Source: Callipepla californica brunnescens (lineage: Eukaryota > Chordata > Aves > Galliformes > Odontophoridae). Taken from it: a stretch of 64,000 nt of DNA. The translations under genes were made by a program, and so were the position numbers. Shown piece by piece: positions 62,386-64,000 of the stretch (the first letter of the stretch is position 1; each line of letters starts with the position of its first letter). The notes under the pieces are model-generated. The model was not told where the DNA came from and made no database searches. It saw only the letters and a list, made by a program, of their open reading frames with translations. The stretch spans positions 11,389,467 through 11,453,466 of the forward strand of contig JALIRH010000001.1 of assembly GCA_023055505.1 (NCBI GenBank), in the 5' to 3' direction.

Positions 62386-62850
62386 TTATCAATAACTTAT
62401 TCTGTCCTGGCATCTCTACATATGACAGTATTTGGGACCTGTAAAGTGTGCTGCCGATTCTTCTTAGTGCAACACGCAGCTTTTCATATTTTTCCACTGG
62501 AATTAATGTTACTTTTAGTTTTGCAGAAGAGCTTTATTCCTTGCTATTCAGATTTCACACTAAGACATCAGCAATTTAAGAAACATAAAGTAACTCTCAA
62601 ATGCCACTCAACTCATAGCATTGCTCACTACCTGAAGTAATGAATATGAAAGCCATATATAAATATTTTAAAGGCATTTCAGTTTGCTGAACGATAATGG
62701 TTAGAAATGAGAAAGCCAAAATTAAATTTATATTTCGTTGCCTTATTCATAATGTTTTTGTTTGATATGTGGGTTATAGACAAGCAAATCACCTAAAGAA
62801 TGAAGTCTGCGAGCATGAAAACACATTTCCATAATTGCTTTGGCAGGAAG

Positions 62851-62925
62851 CCCGCGTGCTCTCGCAGCGGAGCGGTGGATGTTTCGCAGGACGGCGGAGC
62901 TGTGTGCTCTGCGGGGCATGCCGTC
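62851..62925. promoter_or_regulatory. Isolated CpG-dense patch in intron 1
   Basis: About ten CpGs fall within 75 bp, in an intron where CpG is otherwise rare. It begins three bases after an acceptor-like ATTGCTTTGGCAG (ending at 62847). All three forward frames are open across the patch. It could be an intronic promoter, an alternative exon, an enhancer kept unmethylated, or debris of a GC-rich insertion. I cannot assign it to a family. Confidence 0.4.
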
Positions 62926-63899
62926 TGCAGCAAGGTTGGCTCTTCTCAGCTCTCCTGCAAGAACGAGCATGTCTTTACCTTTCAACACCGAGCTCCAAAC
63001 ATCCTTAATGATTTGTGTTTGCTGATAGCTCAGCTTGTCTGGTCTTTAGAAGATGAGAGAAGAATAAGGGGAATTGAATAAAAGAGAACTGCATACCTGG
63101 GAATAAAGTTTGATTTCCACTGCAGCAGTTAACCTTTGCGGTGCAGATTCCTTACAAGGAATGGATGTTTCAGATGGGTGGGTAGGTGCCTTTTTTGTTT
63201 ACATGTGGACACAGAACCTGTGCTTCTCTGGCATTGATTTTTGGTAGCAGTGTTGTGTACTGGCAGGCTGTCAGTGTTGGCCTGCTGCTCTCGAGAGGAA
63301 CTCTTCCAAGCCACAGTACCCTCTGCTGATGTTTGCTTATCTCAAGGGGAGGTCTTTTCTTGTGTGGAGGCTTCCTGGGGCTTATTTTGTACTGCTAAAT
63401 CATTTCACTAAGATGGTGAACAGAACTGTCTATTTCTAAATTTCAGATTCCTTTTTCAAGGGCATAATTTTTGTCTTTGCACTGCTACAGCCTTCGTTTC
63501 GCCATTTTTCAAACGTTTCCTCATATAATTTAGATGCTATCTATACAATTTTATTCTGTGAAAATAAAACAGCTTTTGCATTTAATTTGGAGACAATTTA
63601 CAAGTAGGAACACATGACCTGGAAAATTTGATGTAAGATGAAAATCCTCCGTTGATATGAAGGTTGTAGAGGTTGTCCAAGGTAGAAGCATTAGGAGGAT
63701 AGCAGTAATTGCATTAATCCCTTAACAATATTGTAGCTTAAATGGTTTCAAAATGGCTGGACTAGGTATCTGAAAGCATAAAATCACTGTGTATATTTCA
63801 GGTGCCAAGAAGTTTTGTGGTAAGAATCACTGATGCTGTTGAGGTACTGCTATTCATTGCAGGTTAACCATTACAGGTAGAACTTTTTGCTCTCATTAG

Positions 63900-63930
63900 A
63901 AAAAAAAAAAAACAACAAACAAACAACAAA
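63900..63930. repeat. Poly-A / (AAC)n-(AAAC)n tract
   Basis: Thirteen A followed by CAACAAACAAACAAC units. Simple repeat. Confidence 0.88.
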
Positions 63931-64000
63931 CTGTGTTTGTTTATTTTTAACTAGACAAAATACAGGAAAAAGGAATAAGCTTTTCTGGCAGTTATGTTTG

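Larger units (their letters stand above)
62386..64000 (+). other. CADPS2 intron 1, end of window
   Basis: AT-rich except for an isolated CpG-dense patch at 62851-62925. An A-rich (AAC/AAAC)n stretch lies at 63900-63930. CADPS2 exon 2 is not recognisable before the window ends. Confidence 0.55.

Noticed and set aside
5454..64000. CADPS2 exon 2 or nested intronless genes such as RNF133/RNF148, found in mammalian CADPS2 introns
   Set aside because: Reading both strands I saw no stretch encoding the expected exon 2 protein, no RING finger cysteine pattern and no ORF long enough for these genes.
1..64000. CRISPR arrays, prokaryotic operons, tRNA or rRNA genes
   Set aside because: None present. 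The sequence is vertebrate nuclear DNA, and the tandem octamers are CR1 tails, not spaced repeats.

Overview
This is avian nuclear DNA, most likely from chicken or another galliform. The interspersed repeats are overwhelmingly CR1 LINE fragments, several ending in the CR1 tail of ATTCTATG/ATTCTGTG octamers. There are two solo LTRs of avian ERVL type. The DNA is AT-rich and CpG-poor apart from one strong CpG island. The single gene I can support is the 5' end of CADPS2 (calcium-dependent activator protein for secretion 2) on the + strand.

Layout. Positions 1-4800 are 5' flanking, intergenic DNA. They hold a broken CR1 (about 2290-3240) split by a 262-bp LTR-like insert, and a CR1 3' end (4249-4471). 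A CpG island at about 4800-5860 carries a TATA-less, GC-box promoter and CADPS2 exon 1, whose coding part is 5127-5453 (109 codons). The splice donor AAG|GTGAGC follows at 5453/5454. The remaining 58.5 kb (5454-64000) reads as the 5' part of intron 1. I did not find exon 2, or any other exon, in it.

Intron 1 contains about fourteen CR1 fragments in both orientations (near 9.3, 9.6, 19.1, 26.8, 27.1, 30.3, 35.8, 36.1, 42.6, 44.5-45.4, 56.3, 58.2, 61.5 and 62.0 kb). Its two ERVL-type solo LTRs (32.7-33.4 and 53.8-54.4 kb) both appear antisense to the gene. There are also many poly-T, (AT)n and (TTTA)n tracts. Between these I see nothing that I can call a gene, structural RNA or CRISPR array.

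Points worth a second look: an isolated CpG-dense patch 57 kb into the intron (62851-62925) with an acceptor-like sequence in front; CR1 copies whose reverse-transcriptase core was cut out while both ends remain (clearest at 44491-45460); a CR1 3' tip flipped relative to its body (9235-9267); a perfect ISRE match at the edge of the upstream LTR-like insert; a palindrome flanked by direct repeats (49658-49712); and an adjacent CTCF-like/AP-1 pair (59837-59857). I found no previously undescribed multigene system. The window is essentially a promoter, one coding exon and a long repeat-bearing intron.
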